DNA from: Ceratorhiza oryzae-sativae
Lineage: Eukaryota > Basidiomycota > Agaricomycetes > Cantharellales > Ceratobasidiaceae
Length of the DNA: 64,000 bases
Reading direction: 5' to 3'
NCBI GenBank assembly: GCA_030998015.1
Contig: JARWMV010000253.1
Span: 558,001 to 622,000 of the forward strand
Part shown: piece by piece, positions 33,974-44,778 of the stretch
How the letters are laid out: each line of letters opens with the position of its first letter
Position numbering within the stretch: position 1 is the stretch's first letter
Program-made: the position numbers and the translations under genes
Notes under the pieces: generated by a model
The model's input: the letters and a program-made list of their open reading frames with translations, nothing else
What the model was told of the DNA's origin: nothing
Databases searched by the model: none

Positions 33974-36900
33974 CTTCCCCCCTTCAAGGCACAGGGGTCC
34001 TGGGGTGCCTTTGGATGTGACTTGACATAGTTGGCAACAAGTTCTGGTGCATTCACCAGGTCATCATAAGTTAACCATTGTTGCTCGTCGTAGCCAAGCC
34101 ATTTGATGTAGTATTCGAAGATGTTAGACCTTTTGCTGTATTGTGATTTTATGATCTGTTCCACTTTGAATTCTTCTTCCCCTTCAGGAGTTACCACAGG
34201 TGGTGGTGGGGGAGCCTGACGTCCATAGGGATTGTCTTTATGTTTGGTTAGGAGCGAGACATGAAATACTGGGTGTATTTTCATGGTTACTGGCAAGTCC
34301 AGTTTGAAAGCGTGAGTGCCATGTTGTGCTACCACCTTGAATGGTCCAACTCTCTTGTGGGCCAATTTCCTGGAGGCCTGTTGTGTGTGTATGTTCTTGG
34401 TGTTGAGCCAGACTTTGTCTCCCACCCTGATGGCTTCTGGGATCCGATGCTTCCAATCATAGTATTCTTTGGTCCTCTGGTTTGCTAGTTCCAGAGCAGC
34501 CTTGAGTTCATCATGGCCCTTTTGAAGCCATTCTGCATGATTGTCTGCTAAGGGGAATTCTTGTTCCTCCTTGTCCCCAACTGCCAGCCTTGGATGGAAG
34601 CCATAGTTTGCAAAGAATGGTGTTTTGCCAGTTGAAGCATTGATGCCATTGTTGTAGGCAAATTCAGCCAGAGGTAAGAGTGAGACCCAGTTGTCCTGCC
34701 AATCTGATACATAGTGTCTCAGGTACCCTTCTACTACTTGGTTAGGCCTTTCAGACTGGCCATCTGTTTGGGGGTGGTATGCTGTGGAGTAGGATGGTTT
34801 TATATCCAGTTGTTTGTACAGGTGCCTTAAGAATTTGGATGCAAAGTTGGGACCATGGTCTGAAATTGTTTTTCATGGTAACCCATGGAGTTTCCATACA
34901 TAGGTTAGGAACAGGTTTGTGCAATCCATGGCACTGGCCTCTGACTGACATGGGATAAAGTGGACCATTTTTGTCAGGTGGTCCACAACTGTAAATATAG
35001 CATCGAACCCTTCTGATAGGGGTAATCCAGTGATCAGATCATAGGTAATTTCCTCCCAAGGTTTTTCTGGTGCTGGTATTGGGTTTAGGAGCCCTGGGGG
35101 AACCTGGTTGCTGTGCTTGTTCCTAATACATGATTTGCAATGTGTGACATATTTGTTGACTGATTTTTTCATTGATGACCATGTATATTTGCGGTTTAAC
35201 AATTCATGTGTTCTGAATTGTCCTGGGTGTCCTGCAGCTGGGTTGTTGTGATGGCTTTCAATGATCAGTTTGCAAAGTTCTTTGTTATTTGGGACGTAGA
35301 TTCGGCCCTTGTATCATAAAAGTCCTTCATCCCATTCCCAGTTTTTGACCGTTTCATTGTCATCTAGGGCTTTTAGCACTTTTGACAGGTGCTCGTCCCC
35401 TGGAATGGCATCCCTAATGAGTTGTTCCAGGTCATGGTCTGGTGTGATTGCTTGTAGCCACAGTGATTTTAGTTCAAGAAATTGGTTTTGTGCAAGCAGA
35501 GCTTGGCTCTCACCCCCCTCTTTAGGGATGTGCCTTGACAGCCTGGGGAGAATGTCCGCCCAGCTGTTCTTTGCCCCTTCAATATATAGAATCTTGAATT
35601 TGAATCTGGACAGGAACTCGTGCCATCGTGTGACTTGGCCGTTCAGTGGCCGATTTGTCTTCCAATATTCCAGATTTTTGTGATCGCAAACAATGTTTAC
35701 TGGGTGTTCAGCCCCTTCTAGTAAATGACACCAGTGTTTGAGGGCTTTTATGATTGCCAGCATTTCCTTGTTGTAAATGTTGTAATTTCTTTCTGCCAGG
35801 ACCATTGCCTTGGAGTAGTAGGAGATTGGGTGGAGCATTCCATCTTCTCCGTATTGCAGTAACACAGCACCTGTGGCATAGCCTGAGGTGTCTGTTTCCA
35901 GAATAAATGGTTTGCTGGGTTCTGGCTGGATTAGGAGGGGGGCTTCTTTCAATTTCTGCTTCAGCAGGTTCCATGCCTGGTCCCTTTCTTCTGTCCATTC
36001 CCACTTTACGTCCTTCTTGACAAGTTCATAAAGACATTTTGTAATTTTCGAAAAGTCTTTTATGAAGTGCCTCAACCAATTTGCAAACCCCAACCCTTCC
36101 AGGACTTCAGTTGGGTTGGTAGGGGTTGGCCATTCAACAGCCTTTTCGACCTTGGCTGGGTCTACTTTAATTCCCTGGGGAGTCACTACTATTCCCAGGT
36201 AATCAACTTCAGTGACATCGAAAACACATTTCTCCAAGGCGCAGTATAGGCCAGCTTTTTGGAGACGACGTAAGACTTCTTTGACATGTTCGTCATGTTC
36301 TTCTTGGTTTTTGGAGAATACTAATATGTCATCCATATAGATTACCACATAAATGCCCTCAATGTCTTGGAACTCTTCCCATATCATGGCCATGAAGGTT
36401 CCTGGTGCATTCTTTTGACCAAATTGCATGACTAGGGGCTCATACAGCCCATATTTGGTCTTGAAGGCTGCTTTCCATTCGTCCCCTTCCTGGATTCGTA
36501 TGAGGTTAAAGCCCCACTTTAGATCAAACTTGGTGAATATCTTCGCCCCATGCAAAGTCTCCACAATATCATTGATGCATGGGAGTGGGTACACATTCAA
36601 GACTGTCATTTTGTTTAGTCGCCAGTAGTCGATGCACATGTGCAACTTCCCATTCTTCTTTTTGACAAATATGACTGGGGATGCCATTGGTGACCTTGAG
36701 GGTCTGATATGCCCTGCTTTCAGTTGGCAATCCAAGGTTTTGCGCAATTCTGCATCTTCCTTGACACCCACGCTATATATGGGGCCATGCCTTGGCTTGG
36801 CATCCAGTTTTAAATCTATTTCCATATCCCACTTTCTATGGGGTGGTAATGGTTGGACGTCATCTTCTTCAGCAAATATTTTCTGGAATTCTTTATATTT

Positions 36901-37491
36901 TGTTGGGAGGGAGTCTAAGGAGTCCAACTGAAGCTCCTTAGGTTTATTTGCACACACGTGCAAGGGTTTTGTGATGCAGTGCTTCAGGCATATTGGCAAG
37001 TTGAACTTCATGTCTTTTCCATCCCAATCAATGTTGGGGTTATGGAATTTGAGCCATGACATGCCCAGGACTAAATCATTTTTGCCAACGTTCACAACAT
37101 AGGCACTGAGAATTTCTCAGTGCTCCTGAATGCATAACTCAAGGGTGCAATAGTGGGTCACAGACCCTGAATTGATCTCCCTTCCATCAATAACTTGTAG
37201 TTTTTTTGGTGTTTTTAGGGAGACAGTGGGGATACAATATTGTTTAACAAGGTCTTCATGGATAAATACTGAGGTGGCCCCTGAATCAATCATGGCCCAT
37301 CTGTTGAATTTTTTCATACTATATGCAGACTTGTGTTCAGGGGTTATGCGCAGAGGGAAAGCGTGGAAGAAAAACTGTAGTTGTGATTGGTTTCCTAACG
37401 ACATACATTCCATTTCCATAATTTTATTTTTGTTATGTGCATTTTGTAACATAGTGCCCAAGACCGCCCCCCTGGCACGGTTTGAGCTCAT
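33961..37491 (-). pseudogene. pol: pol of Gypsy element 1 (PR-RT-RH-IN-chromodomain)
   Basis: One frame on the minus strand runs from 37491 to 33961 and is stopped only by TGA codons, at 37119-37117, 35316-35314 and 34875-34873. Each is explained by CGA to TGA. Domains in order: protease with DSGATS at about 37290; reverse transcriptase with an intact YMDDILVFS at about 36330; RNase H (FILETDTSGYATG, about 35910); integrase zinc finger (HH-CC, C-x2-C at about 35120) and catalytic core beginning LITGLPLSEGFDAIF; and a C-terminal chromodomain (FEYYIKWLGYDEQQWLTY). It translates by re-initiation at ATGA overlapping the gag stop (37488-37491). The frame ends inside the left LTR. Confidence 0.92.
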
Positions 37492-39027
37492 TCTTTTACC
37501 AACTTGTCATTGGTTGTTTCTACATCCTCAACTACTGCCTCATATCCTGACATCTTGGCTGAGGGACATTTGGCGGCGATATGGCCCCATCCTCCACAGT
37601 TATAGCAGGTGTTTGTCCCCTTTCCTTTTCCTGTGCTATCCAGATCCATTGCATCTGGATCCTTTGCCTTGGAGGCCGCCGGTGGGTGATTATCCTTCTT
37701 TATGTCCTTGAAGGATTCATGCACATTGGCGTTGCTTCCATCATAGTGGATGGTTGGATCTGTGAAACCCTTCGCGTTGGGCCCAATGGCCACAATCTGA
37801 CCTTTTACAGCTTTCCTGTCCTTAATCTTGTATATCTGTTCCCCATTTTTGAATTTCTCCTTTTGGGGAGTGCTTTGGGGGCTATTTGTTGGCCTACTGG
37901 AGGAGGCATTGCTGCTGGACTTGTTACCCCCATGAGACGTTTGTTTGCTACCAAACAAGATGAGGTGGCGGTAAATTTCCAGGGCTTGCTGAGTGAGTTG
38001 GGCAAAAGTTTTGGTGCGGGGGTCATAGTTTTGGGCCACCATGCTATCTGTTATGTCTGATGATAGACCATCATAGAACTGATCACGCATGGCGGCATCG
38101 TTGTAGTTGAGGCCTGTGGAATATAGGTTGAATAGGGTGAGGTAATCCTGAACCGTCTTGGATTGTTTCAGTTTCCACCACTTGTCGCAGTTATTTTTGG
38201 TGCGGTTCAGGTCCCCATAACAGGTAGTAAATTCTTGCCAGAACAGATTGGCATCGTGAAGCCAGGGGATTGCGGTTCCAGGGTTTAAAATTTTGAACTC
38301 TTCATATGAGTTGACCCATTCAGCTGCTGACCCTTCAAGATAAGAGGTGATGAAGGTGACCACTTGATCAGCTGAGTGCCCACTCATGTTTGTATTAATG
38401 TATCAGGCACATGCAATTCTGAATGAGATGGCGTCTTCTTGTTTTGTGCCATCAAACTTTTGAGGGGCGGCCATCTTAACTTTTGCAGTCAACCCACTAG
38501 AGGGAGCAGGTGCTGTTGGTTGTGGTTGGGCTGCACTGGAGGGGGCTAGTACTTGAGCAGCACCTGAGCCTCCCATGGAAGTGTTGATTTGCGCTTCAAT
38601 GCATGTGATAGTGGTCTGGAGAATGGCTAACATCCCTACTAGATTGTTGACGTTGGTGGCTAATCCAGCCACGTCTGTGTCTATTTTTGTCTGATTGGTG
38701 GTGAGTTTGGCCTTGAGTGAGTCTGTGTAGGTTAGAGATGTTGTGCCAGAATTCCTGCATTCTGGCATCAAGGGTAACTCAATTGCAGAAGCACTTCAGA
38801 AGTGCTGATTGGTCAGCTGATGGAATAGAGTTACCCTTGATGCCAGAATGCAGGAATTCTGGCACAAAATCTCTAGTGTAGGTTTTATTGTTGTGTTCAA
38901 CGTCTCCAATATCATTTTGGAGATTGTTGGTTTGTTCTCATAGTTCATCCATTGACTGGAGCATATAGATGACCTTTTCCCCATCAGACATATTTGCCCA
39001 AGCAGGGGCAGAGGGTTGTGTCACCAT
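37488..39027 (-). pseudogene. gag: gag of Gypsy element 1, interrupted
   Basis: The gag region begins at an ATG at 39027 and ends at the TGA at 37490-37488. A CCHC zinc knuckle (CYNCGGWGHIAAKC) is present near the C-terminus, at about 37560-37600. Two in-frame TGA codons (38940-38938 and 38405-38403) are explicable as CGA to TGA, and a 143-bp hAT MITE (38733-38875) splits the reading frame. The central region contains a capsid-like helical part (FWQEFTTCYGDL) followed by a Ser/Lys-rich linker. As it stands, the element could not make an uninterrupted Gag. Confidence 0.88.
38725..38883. mobile_element. 143-bp hAT MITE in gag, with 8-bp target duplication
   Basis: The insertion at 38733-38875 is flanked by GTGTAGGT (38725-38732 and 38876-38883). 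The ends read TAGAGATGTTGTGCC on the left and, after reverse complement, TAGAGATTTTGTGCC on the right; about 50 bases at each end are an imperfect inverted repeat. A TIR starting TAGAG and an 8-bp duplication fit the hAT superfamily. It is short and non-coding. Confidence 0.9.
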
Positions 39028-39051
39028 TTTCAGAGAGGATTTGATAAAATT

Positions 39052-39960
39052 CTAAAGGCAACGGAGACAATAAGGAAGTACAGGGAATTGGGAATTGTTT
39101 TGGTAATATAGGATTTCTGTTCCCTGCACAAGTCTATAAACTTCAAAGTTTCTGATTCCTGCAAACCTTAACCAAGTATCGTCCAAGTCCCAACTTTTGG
39201 TGTCTTGGCAACAATATGGGCACTCCACCCTCTTTAGTTTAGTTTGGTCCCAAAGGAGTGCTTCCTTGGGGAGGATTGATTTGGGCTGCTGGAAGGGGTG
39301 TTTCTTCCTGAATTGGCAAGCCCATGCCACTTAGAAAGGTGGGGTGAGGGAGGTCTGACGGTGTTGAGAAGATGGGGAAGGTGTACTCATGGGGTTCAAC
39401 TGTTTCTCGGACTATAGCTTCTAGTCTGAGATGGTCTTGGAGGAGGGATAGGTAGTCCTCCTGGTGTTTGCACAAACGTTCGGTTAAGTATGTGCAACGG
39501 GCCTTGGCTTTGTGAAGTTTTTCACAGGTTTCTTTGTACTTATTCTGGTAATAACAGTACCTGTCTTGGAAATTTTTGATAGTGTTTAACAGGTGATGAA
39601 GAAGCTGTTGACCAAGGTTCTCCAGCTTATAGCTGGTTGTGGGGGATGGTGTAATAGTAAAGGAATTTGTCCTTCTTAGGACAATAAGGGCAGTGTGCTG
39701 GGAAGGTGGCTCCGTTTGCCTGATGGCAAATTTTGCACTCAGGGGCACCTGGCTCGGTGACAAAGGCTTGTTGGGTGCGTCTGACTCTTTGGGGGCAGAC
39801 TTTGATAATTACTACTCAGTTGAAATTGATGTGCCCAGCTTCTTCAAGGATACTTTCAACTGAGTTGAGGGTGAAGCAGTGGATCAACAGGTGTCCAAAC
39901 CACCCACACAGACAGCAGCACTGGTCTTCTGTAAAAGGTTGTGCCACTTGAGGGCTGTGC
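39052..39960 (-). CDS. accessory zinc-rich frame upstream of gag
   Basis: Between the 5' LTR and gag the minus strand encodes several cysteine-rich pieces in three different frames. Around 39920-39875 there is a good CCHC knuckle, CCLCGWFGHLLIHC. In the same frame at about 39737 follows ECKICHQANGATFPAHCPYC, a second possible zinc-binding site. From 39763 another frame encodes a coiled-coil-like segment (YYQNKYKETCEKLHKAKARC) and, in the third frame (39330-39052), a segment with ECPYCC and a final LPYCLRCL. This may be one accessory protein broken by frameshifts or two small proteins. I do not recognise it; such extra frames are not part of the standard Ty3 gag-pol plan. The function is unknown. 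Confidence 0.4.
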
Positions 39961-40295
39961 ATTCTGTCAGAGACATACTCAAGCAAAAGCAAGATAAAAG
40001 GAAAAATAGACCCTTTCCCAAGTCTATTGGAGTAGGAAGGTGACCTCTGTTGCTCAGCTACTTAAGGGCAATGAGCGACCCCACCTCTTGTTGACAAAAG
40101 AGATTAGAGAACCAAAGCTTGTTACAACGTGTGAGGGACCTGGCTATGCAAGGTTTCACAGAGGCACGTATAGGGCAATGATATCTTGTGGCTGTGGATA
40201 GATGGAGTAGGATTGGGGAAGGCAACGGGGAGTTATCTTGAGACAACGCCAATGGCATTCCAGAAGTATCCCAGATGACACTGAGACTTATGATT

Positions 40296-40313
40296 GTCAA
40301 GAACTTGACCTGA
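40296..40313 (-). other. self-complementary primer-binding site
   Basis: Directly after the 5' LTR the minus strand reads TCAGGTCAAGTTCTTGAC. Fifteen bases of it (AGGTCAAGTTCTTGA) are the exact reverse complement of the predicted RNA 5' end inside the LTR. This fits priming by the transcript itself, as known for Tf1, rather than by a tRNA. Confidence 0.75.
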
Positions 40314-40688
40314 TGTCAACGACGACAAGTCAGGCAACAAGAAAAATAGTAAGAAAGGAAAAGAACTTGTATTCGACGAGAGGTCAAGTTCTTGAGGAGT
40401 CCTCTGCAAACTTGACCCAGTTTATATACATAGTACAAGCCACATCATAACAAACAAGTCTGTACAATGAGTCATGACTGATAAGAGATAGAAGCAGTAG
40501 AAGTGACTGTGGAACTGCGGAATTTCACATCAGAGTTGAAATACAGCTCAGTTACTGGTCTGGAACATTCCCTGAGTCACATGACACAGATATGCCATAA
40601 AAGGCAAGTATGTTTGAAGATGATCTCATAAAATGTAGTAAATCGAGAAAATATTATAGAGTGGATATATGCATGTCAGTTCATGACA
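40314..40688 (-). repeat. 5' LTR of Gypsy element 1
   Basis: The LTR that would give the genomic transcript. On the minus strand it carries TATATAAA (40428-40421), about 30 bases before the segment TCAAGAACTTGACCT (40395-40381), where transcription should begin. TGTCA and TGACA ends are visible. Confidence 0.95.
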
Positions 40689-40693
40689 AAAAG

Positions 40694-41311
40694 TGGGGGG
40701 GGGGTTAATTTAGGGCAAGAGCAAGTTGAGATATCCATTTCACAATTTTGTAAGAGAACACAAAGTGTGAAACAAGCATGTTAGGCCAAGCATTCCCACC
40801 CCAAGATGTGTATCATCAGGGGTATACAAGCTCACTGACCTCAAGGTTTCCCAGTGTTTCTATTGCACAAAGCAGCAGTTGTGTACAGGCTTCTTGTAAG
40901 ATAACCAGTATAATATCCAGAACACAAATCAGGTAGCAGCCAGCCTGGCTGGGTGTTCATGTGCTTCCCCTATCACTATAAGCACTTGCAGGGTTAAAGT
41001 TTAGAGAGGCCAAAGTTTGGATTAGCAGTGTAGATTGTTTGGCTGTAAGCAGTGGAACACATCAGAGTCAAATCAAAGCAGTTGCTATGGTCCAATTACA
41101 AAAGCTGTGTTTTGAGATGATCAAACATTTTGGCATTGATTAGTGTGTGTTGGGTTCAATCACAGTCTTGAGTGCTTGCCCAAGCTGGACCCATACCACA
41201 ATGGTCTTGATTTCAACACTGTGGTGCTGCATATTTGGCCAACAATCATGATGGTGGCAGATTGGCCATTCCAGGGTGCTTACACATTATGAAACACTAT
41301 GGAATGAACTC
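40694..41311. other. CpG-poor DNA with no recognised gene
   Basis: A G tract near 40696 and AT-rich, CpG-poor sequence. I see no coding or structured feature, and it is probably decayed repeat DNA. Confidence 0.4.
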
Positions 41312-41498
41312 CTCAGCCAAAAGCAGAAAATCTAGCTAGCACTCATTAGAAGCCTGGTGTCTAAGTATGCTTTCTAGCACTCATGAGGCCCTGGTAGCAC
41401 CAATAGTGCATGCTACTCAGTTCCTAGTGAGCACTAAAAAGCATACTTAGACAGGTGGAGCTACTTTGTGCTAGCTAGATTTTCAGGCTTTGGCTGAG
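41312..41498. mobile_element. 187-bp palindromic MITE
   Basis: Ends 41312-41342 and 41468-41498 are inverted repeats of about 31 bases (CTCAGCCAAA...CTAGCTAGCAC against GTGCTAGCTAG...TTTGGCTGAG). An inner inverted pair, GTCTAAGTATGC and GCATACTTAGAC, makes it nearly a whole foldback. It has no coding capacity. A decayed copy lies at about 33013-33151. Confidence 0.75.
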
Positions 41499-41546
41499 TC
41501 CAGGTAAACCCAACATGGGCAACCCAGGTCAATTGACCTTGGTCAC

Positions 41547-42850
41547 TGTTACAGGTCAGGGTACACTTGAATATCTAGAGCTTAAACAAATGTAGATATG
41601 TTAGTATACACTAATCATACTCAATACTTCTTAGACTAGAGTAAGAAGGCTCAAAGTAGTTGCAATGCAATCAAGTAACACTCAAGGTAGTCTTAATCTT
41701 TCACAGTGTAAACTAACTAATTTATAGGTATAAACAGCAAGACTACTATGGTCAGGTTCCCTGAGATATCTTAAATGTAGTTTGGCCCTAGTCACTTGGA
41801 CTAACTGATACTAATCTTAATACTAGACTTAAGTAATAGCTTATAGGATAGATGGTGGGCTGCCTAATGTGTGTACTTCCTCAGCTACAGGTACTTAGAT
41901 TTCCTCTAATAGCTGGTACTTAATGTCATGCTCAATCAGGCAATATTGTATCCTTATATATCTCTGTATATAAGATACAATGACTCAGACAGTATATAAC
42001 TAATATGGTACTTTATTCCTCAGTACTAGCTATATAAGAAATCACACACAGACAAGAGAAATAGAAAGAGAAAAGAAACCAATAACCAGTCTGGGTTGAG
42101 TAGAGGAGGGTGGTCTGGAAGGGCCTCAGAGGAGGTCCTTTTATACCCTGAGGAGGGCATTCCAGAGCCAAATAGATACATGCATGCCAGTGCAATCATC
42201 AAAAGAGGGTACTGCTATACTTGGGGTACACCCTAGCCCAGTATAGGATAAGAGAGTAAAGACAGGGTGTGGATCAAAGGCATTGATGCATCTGAGACCT
42301 GCTATTGGCTTGTAGATCATATTATCATAGTATATACATGTAATGAACAGAGGCTACATATCAGTGAGTCATGAAGTGAGTCAGAGAAGCTTCTGGATCA
42401 ATTTGGAAGGCTCTCCTGACTCACTGGAGTCATTAGATCTTGATTGATGGTCCAGTAAGATTCTAATGATCTTTGGACCATTCTGGTGTGAGGTTCTGGT
42501 GGATTGCAACAATCTTTGGGCAGCAGATACCACCAAAGATTAGCTATTGATAGAGCATAAGATCACTTTGATAGCATAAGCAGTTGCCAAGATATGAGGA
42601 GTGCAATGTTGTAATCAATATCTCCTGATAAGAGGAAATATCACAAGCCCTGTGTCTCTCTGAGATCTTATTGTAAAAACTTAATAAAATATGCATGGGA
42701 AAGCAGGAAATTTGTACTATTCAATGGAATGGAAAATAGTACAATTTGGAGCACATACAAATTCAAGTATTTCACAAATTAATTACAGAGGCATTGCTTG
42801 AGGTTGGCAGAGCAGACTAAAATAACAGAAAATGTTAGTAATCCATAACA
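41547..42850 (-). repeat. 1.3-kb LTR, minus orientation (probable solo LTR)
   Basis: It begins TGTTAC and ends ATAACA and matches the right-hand LTR (44779-46083) in reverse orientation over the full length. Flanking GTCAC (41542-41546) and GTAAC (42851-42855) could be an imperfect 5-bp target duplication. Where the two LTRs differ, this copy has TG or CA where the other keeps CG, so it has lost CpG sites. A 60-codon frame inside it is part of the LTR, not a gene. Confidence 0.8.
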
Positions 42851-44778
42851 GTAACAAGCCCCAATTTCATATGTGTTGCAAGCAAGGTGAGACTTATATT
42901 CTATCACTTGAACACACTAATGACCTGGAGCCACTGCCCCCAGTTGGTAGAATGCCTTGTGAACATGTGACATGACTGTTATGGGCATGGTCCTTGTACT
43001 CTGACTCAAAGAGTATACAAAACTCAAGAGCATGAAACAACCAGCCAAGTATCATTCAGAATTGCACATGCTGAATGGAAACATTTTGTTATTAATATAC
43101 ATGGGTTACACAATGCACAGCAAATACAGCAAGTACTCTCCATTGAAATTTTTACTTGAGCCCCACTTCATATCAGTTGTGAAGAGACCATACAAGAAGC
43201 TGTCAAGACAATGAAGGCCAACAAGGAAAGCAAAGCAATCATTGCAACAGCAAGAAAGGATGCAAAGGCAATGGTCTCTGCAGTGGCAAAGGGAACAATT
43301 ACTGGAGCTGCAACTGAACCAGTGCTAAGGTCCAAGAGACCACAGATGTTGTAGCTAGTGCATATACCCTTGGAATAAGATCCTCATATAATGTTATCCA
43401 ACAATGCAGGGACTCTTGCCTCAGCTCTTGTTGTATATGCATACATGTGCTTCAAAGTCTCTGCAATTGGTTATGGCATGGGGTTTACTTGATATGGTAT
43501 TTCACTTGTGAGCCCAAATGTGAAATTGATTCAGTACTTGCTCTGTCACCTGTCACTCTACACCAGTGGCTGAATGCTCAGGCAACTTTCCAACTGCAAC
43601 CACCACCAAACATTTTTCATTCAACATGAGTCCACTCAGTAGCAACAACAAGCTTGACCTTGACATTGAGCAGGAGGAAGAGCAGTTGCCTCCCCAAGAG
43701 AACACTTGTGATCCAAGTACAGCTACATCTAACCAATTCAATGGTCCCAACTAAGTTGGAAACCAACATACCATGCTTTGTATGTCCCACTAACTTTACT
43801 TTTTCTCATGGCTGGGTCTTGTCCAATATTCTTAGCTGCAGATTTGGTTACTGTTGCAAATGGCATCTGCAAAGAATTTGGGTTGGCTGACAAACTTAAG
43901 GAGGATATGCTTTGGACTGCTAAGGTAAGTTTTACACTAGGTATTGTCATCCAAACTAATCTAATCTATGTCCAAAAGCTCCACCCCCAAGTCCAATTTC
44001 TTAGGCTGTATGGGTGTGTCCTAGTGTTCAGGAAGAACATTCAGAACACCAAGGTCAATACATTCTTATCATCACAAGTGTTTAAGGAAACAATTACTTG
44101 GCATCTTCAGGCCTGCCTTCTTGACACACATATATCACATTATGTTGAAGGGACGACTGTTTGATTTGTAGTAAGTGATTTTCAAGCTTAAATAAGCACC
44201 CATGCATAACATACAACCACCTCAGAGGCATATCATCAAAAATCCTGCATCATATGAGGTTCCAATGGAAGTGCAGGCTCAATTCATGCACAGCAAACAG
44301 TTCTTGAGCACCATTGGAAAGGTACTGAACACCTTTCATGGAGAAATCCAGTGGAAGGTAATGTTCTGTTCATTTCATTGGTGTTAGCATTACACCTTGA
44401 CATGGTTACAAAGATACAACACTCTGTTATCAATAAGGAAGACATCACAACTCTAGCCTCATGTCTTGCTATTCACAGATTTCAGATGGGGAAAGACCAT
44501 ATCCTCCAGATTTTGTTTTTGGTCAGTTTTCTCTTTATATTCACATGGGCCTCCAAATATTAACTGAATGATTTCTGCAATTGCTAGCACATGTATTAGG
44601 TTCATTTTACAAGTTAACATAGTGGTAAAGCAAAAAACAATAAGAGCAACAAAGCTAGAAAAGCTTTGTCAGAAGTCACTGAAAAATTGCACCTGGTGTG
44701 TTCCAAGTGCATCACTGGTGAATGATGAAATGACCCACTGGCAACATATTAGCTTACTGGAGCAAAACCTTGCTAATG
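42851..44778. other. 1.9-kb segment between inverted LTRs, coding remnants of unknown type
   Basis: Several short plus-strand frames occur, among them a stretch with LAADLVTVANGICKEFGLAD near 43830-43880 and a later one with VEGTTV at 44150, separated by what may be introns. Other short frames lie near 43566-43754 (a Ser/Thr/Asn-rich N-terminus) and 44202-44387. They do not assemble into a protein I recognise. CpG is almost absent. It may be a decayed transposon or host gene captured between the two LTRs. No function is inferred. Confidence 0.35.

Larger units (their letters stand above)
33599..40688 (-). mobile_element. chromodomain Ty3/Gypsy LTR retrotransposon, full length, inactivated
   Basis: The LTRs are 375 bases each (33599-33973 and 40314-40688) and begin TGTCA and end TGACA. 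The flanks carry a 5-bp target duplication AAAAG on both sides (33594-33598 and 40689-40693), so insertion is clean. Internally the order is accessory frame, gag, pol (protease, reverse transcriptase, RNase H, integrase, chromodomain), all on the minus strand. The polypurine tract is visible as a GGGGGG-type run next to the left LTR. It differs from a fully active element in CpG-type stop codons and in an inserted hAT MITE. A related copy is truncated at 57277-58701. Confidence 0.95.

Noticed and set aside
35309..36931. Several plus-strand open frames in the Gypsy region
   Set aside because: They are antisense shadows of pol on the minus strand.
42013..42195. Identical 60-codon frames at 42013-42195 (minus) and 45434-45616 (plus)
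   Set aside because: They are mirror parts of the two LTRs and not independent genes.
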